Below, piece by piece: positions 63,046-64,000 of a stretch of 64,000 bases of DNA. Position 1 is the stretch's first letter. Each line of letters opens with the position of its first letter. A program made the position numbers and the translations under genes. The notes below the pieces were generated by a model. The model was not told the origin of the DNA. It saw nothing but the letters and a program-made list of their open reading frames with translations, and did not search any database. Source of the stretch: Cohnella hashimotonis (lineage in GTDB: Bacteria; Bacillota; Bacilli; Paenibacillales; Paenibacillaceae); NCBI RefSeq assembly GCF_030014955.1, contig NZ_JAGRPV010000001.1, forward strand, positions 1,612,001 through 1,676,000, in the 5' to 3' direction.

Positions 63046-63792
63046 ATGAACGAGGTCGTCGTAAAGCTCATGCAGCACCGCTCCGTACGATCCTTTGATC
63101 CGGCGCCGATTCCCGAAGCGCATCTGCGCGAGATCGTTGCGGCCGGCCAAATGGCATCGACTTCGAGCAATGTGCAGGCTTACAGCGTCGTCGCGGTCAC
63201 GGACCCGGCGCTTAAGCGGGAATTGTCCGTCCTGACGGGGAATCAGGCTTATGTCGAGACCTGCCCGGCGTTTCTCGTCTGGTGCGCGGATTTGAATCGT
63301 CTCTCCAGCGCCGCAGCGGCGCATATCGAACCGGGCGACGAGACTTATGCGGATTCCGCGGAAAGTTTTATCGTCGCGACGGTGGACGCTTCGCTGGCCG
63401 CGCAGAACGCGGCGGCTGCCGCAGAATCGATGGGCTACGGCATTTGTTATATTGGGGGCATCCGCAACCGAATCGAGGAGGTATCGTCGCTTCTCGGCAT
63501 TCCGAGTCTGGCATACCCGGTGTTCGGCATGTGCGTGGGGCTGCCGGACCAACCTGGTGGACAGCGCCCGCGCCTGCCCGTCGAAGCGGTGCTTCACTGG
63601 AATCGGTATAACGCTGAACAAGGGCTCGGCCCCGTCGGCGAGTACGACGAAACGATGACCCGATATTTGCAGATGAGAACGGAAGGCCGTAAAAGTACGC
63701 CGTGGACGAAAATCATGGCGGAATGGCTGACGAGGCCTAATCGCCTGGAAATGATGGAATACTTAAAGAAGCGGGGCTTCCTGCGGCGCTGA
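63046..63792 (+). CDS. NfsA-type FMN nitroreductase
   Basis: 248 residues of the nitroreductase fold, NfsA/FRP subgroup: HRSVRSFDPAPIP at the FMN phosphate site, ASTSSNVQAYSVVAV, GYGICYIGGIRN and FGMCVGLPDQ. It passes electrons from NADPH to nitro compounds, quinones or flavin. AAAGGAGG supports ATG at 63046. It stands at the end of the redox group but behind a terminator, so it probably has its own promoter. Confidence 0.9.
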   Translation: MNEVVVKLMQHRSVRSFDPAPIPEAHLREIVAAGQMASTSSNVQAYSVVAVTDPALKRELSVLTGNQAYVETCPAFLVWCADLNRLSSAAAAHIEPGDETYADSAESFIVATVDASLAAQNAAAAAESMGYGICYIGGIRNRIEEVSSLLGIPSLAYPVFGMCVGLPDQPGGQRPRLPVEAVLHWNRYNAEQGLGPVGEYDETMTRYLQMRTEGRKSTPWTKIMAEWLTRPNRLEMMEYLKKRGFLRR

Positions 63793-63826
63793 ATCCGCGT
63801 CTTTTTTGTGACAGCGTGCATCGCGC

Positions 63827-63856
63827 TTGAGATCGCGTCGTTCATTGTCCTATACT
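63827..63856 (+). promoter_or_regulatory. SigmaA-type promoter of the lipoprotein gene
   Basis: TTGAGA and TATACT separated by 18 bases, 59 bases before the start of the partial gene. Confidence 0.6.
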
Positions 63857-63915
63857 ACTATCTATTGCGACATACCGGCTTAAAACGAGCCGCTTGAAGG
63901 AGGATGGACGCGATT

Positions 63916-64000
63916 TTGAGCCCAACATGGAAAGGGGCGGCAGCGGCACTGCTGGCGATGACGCTGCTCGCAGGATGCGGGGCGGGACGGTCGGATTCGA
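63916..64000 (+). CDS. Lipoprotein, N-terminal fragment
   Basis: TTG at 63916 behind AAGGAGG opens a lipoprotein signal (MSPTWKGAAAALLAM, lipobox LLAGC, lipid-carrying C21). The gene runs off the end of the window after 28 codons, so the function is unknown; extracytoplasmic solute-binding proteins and other lipoproteins are all possible. Confidence 0.65.
   Translation, partial: MSPTWKGAAAALLAMTLLAGCGAGRSDS

Noticed and set aside
1..64000. tRNA or rRNA genes, prophage, insertion sequences, defence islands
   Set aside because: No cloverleaf-like or rRNA sequence, transposase, integrase, phage structural gene or known defence gene was seen on either strand.

Overview
The window looks like chromosomal DNA of a GC-rich spore-forming Firmicute of the Paenibacillaceae (Paenibacillus/Cohnella type). 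The evidence is strong AGGAGG-type ribosome binding sites with ATG/GTG/TTG starts, the sporulation genes gerE, ytrH, ytrI and a YhcN/YlaJ lipoprotein, and a core block (ytoI, ytpI, ytrI, ytrH, dnaE, accD, accA, pyk, fxsA, citZ, icd, mdh, phoR/phoP) whose content matches Bacillus subtilis while its codon usage is much richer in G+C. No tRNA, rRNA, insertion sequence, prophage or CRISPR array was seen.

Layout. 1-4.5 kb: a visibly AT-richer accessory stretch with a partial NmrA-like gene, a multiply frameshifted dCache/GGDEF pseudogene, two short-chain dehydrogenases and a 54-residue small ORF. 4.7-16.6 kb: a pspA pair, an amidohydrolase/serine-hydrolase pair, a secreted polysaccharide lyase with CBM6 and a cre site, a VanZ-RDD fusion, a DUF4288 gene, a RibD-type reductase, a divergent MFS exporter/TetR pair, and a GT2-GtrA/phosphodiester glycosidase pair. 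17-22.4 kb: a sugar-type catabolic cluster with two AraC regulators, two xylose-isomerase-like TIM barrels, a 2-hydroxyacid dehydrogenase and a truncated Gfo/Idh gene. 22.6-28 kb: a spore lipoprotein, gerE behind a SigmaK-like promoter, a glycosyltransferase, an ABC exporter and a Yip1-like membrane protein. 28-42 kb: a sensor kinase and the conserved core ytoI-ytpI-ytrI-ytrH-dnaE, then two tandem repeat arrays (51 bp and 52 bp), then accDA, pyk, a thioesterase and fxsA. 42-57.6 kb: polyphosphate metabolism (ppk, ppx), the TCA genes citZ-icd-mdh, two peptidases, an HD nucleotidase with a microsatellite-encoded tail, and the PhoR/PhoP two-component system. 57.7-64 kb: a molybdopterin oxidoreductase, then a redox cluster (PerR-like Fur protein, atypical OmpR-family regulator, trxB, 2-Cys peroxiredoxin, nitroreductase) and the start of a lipoprotein gene.

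How the parts work together. Three regulatory links can be read directly. ppk is preceded by hexamers phased at exactly 11 bp that resemble PhoP boxes, and similar hexamers lie between phoR and phoP, which suggests that phosphate limitation controls polyphosphate synthesis and phoP. trxB is preceded by four TTCAT(G/C) hexamers at exactly 11-bp spacing, directly downstream of an atypical OmpR-family regulator that overlaps a PerR-like gene; this compact redox-regulatory unit is the best candidate for something not described before. Sporulation control appears as a SigmaE-type promoter for ytrH-ytrI facing an extended -10 for dnaE, and a SigmaK-type promoter for gerE.

All calls come from reading the sequence; no database search was run. 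Start codons were chosen mainly by ribosome-binding-site spacing.
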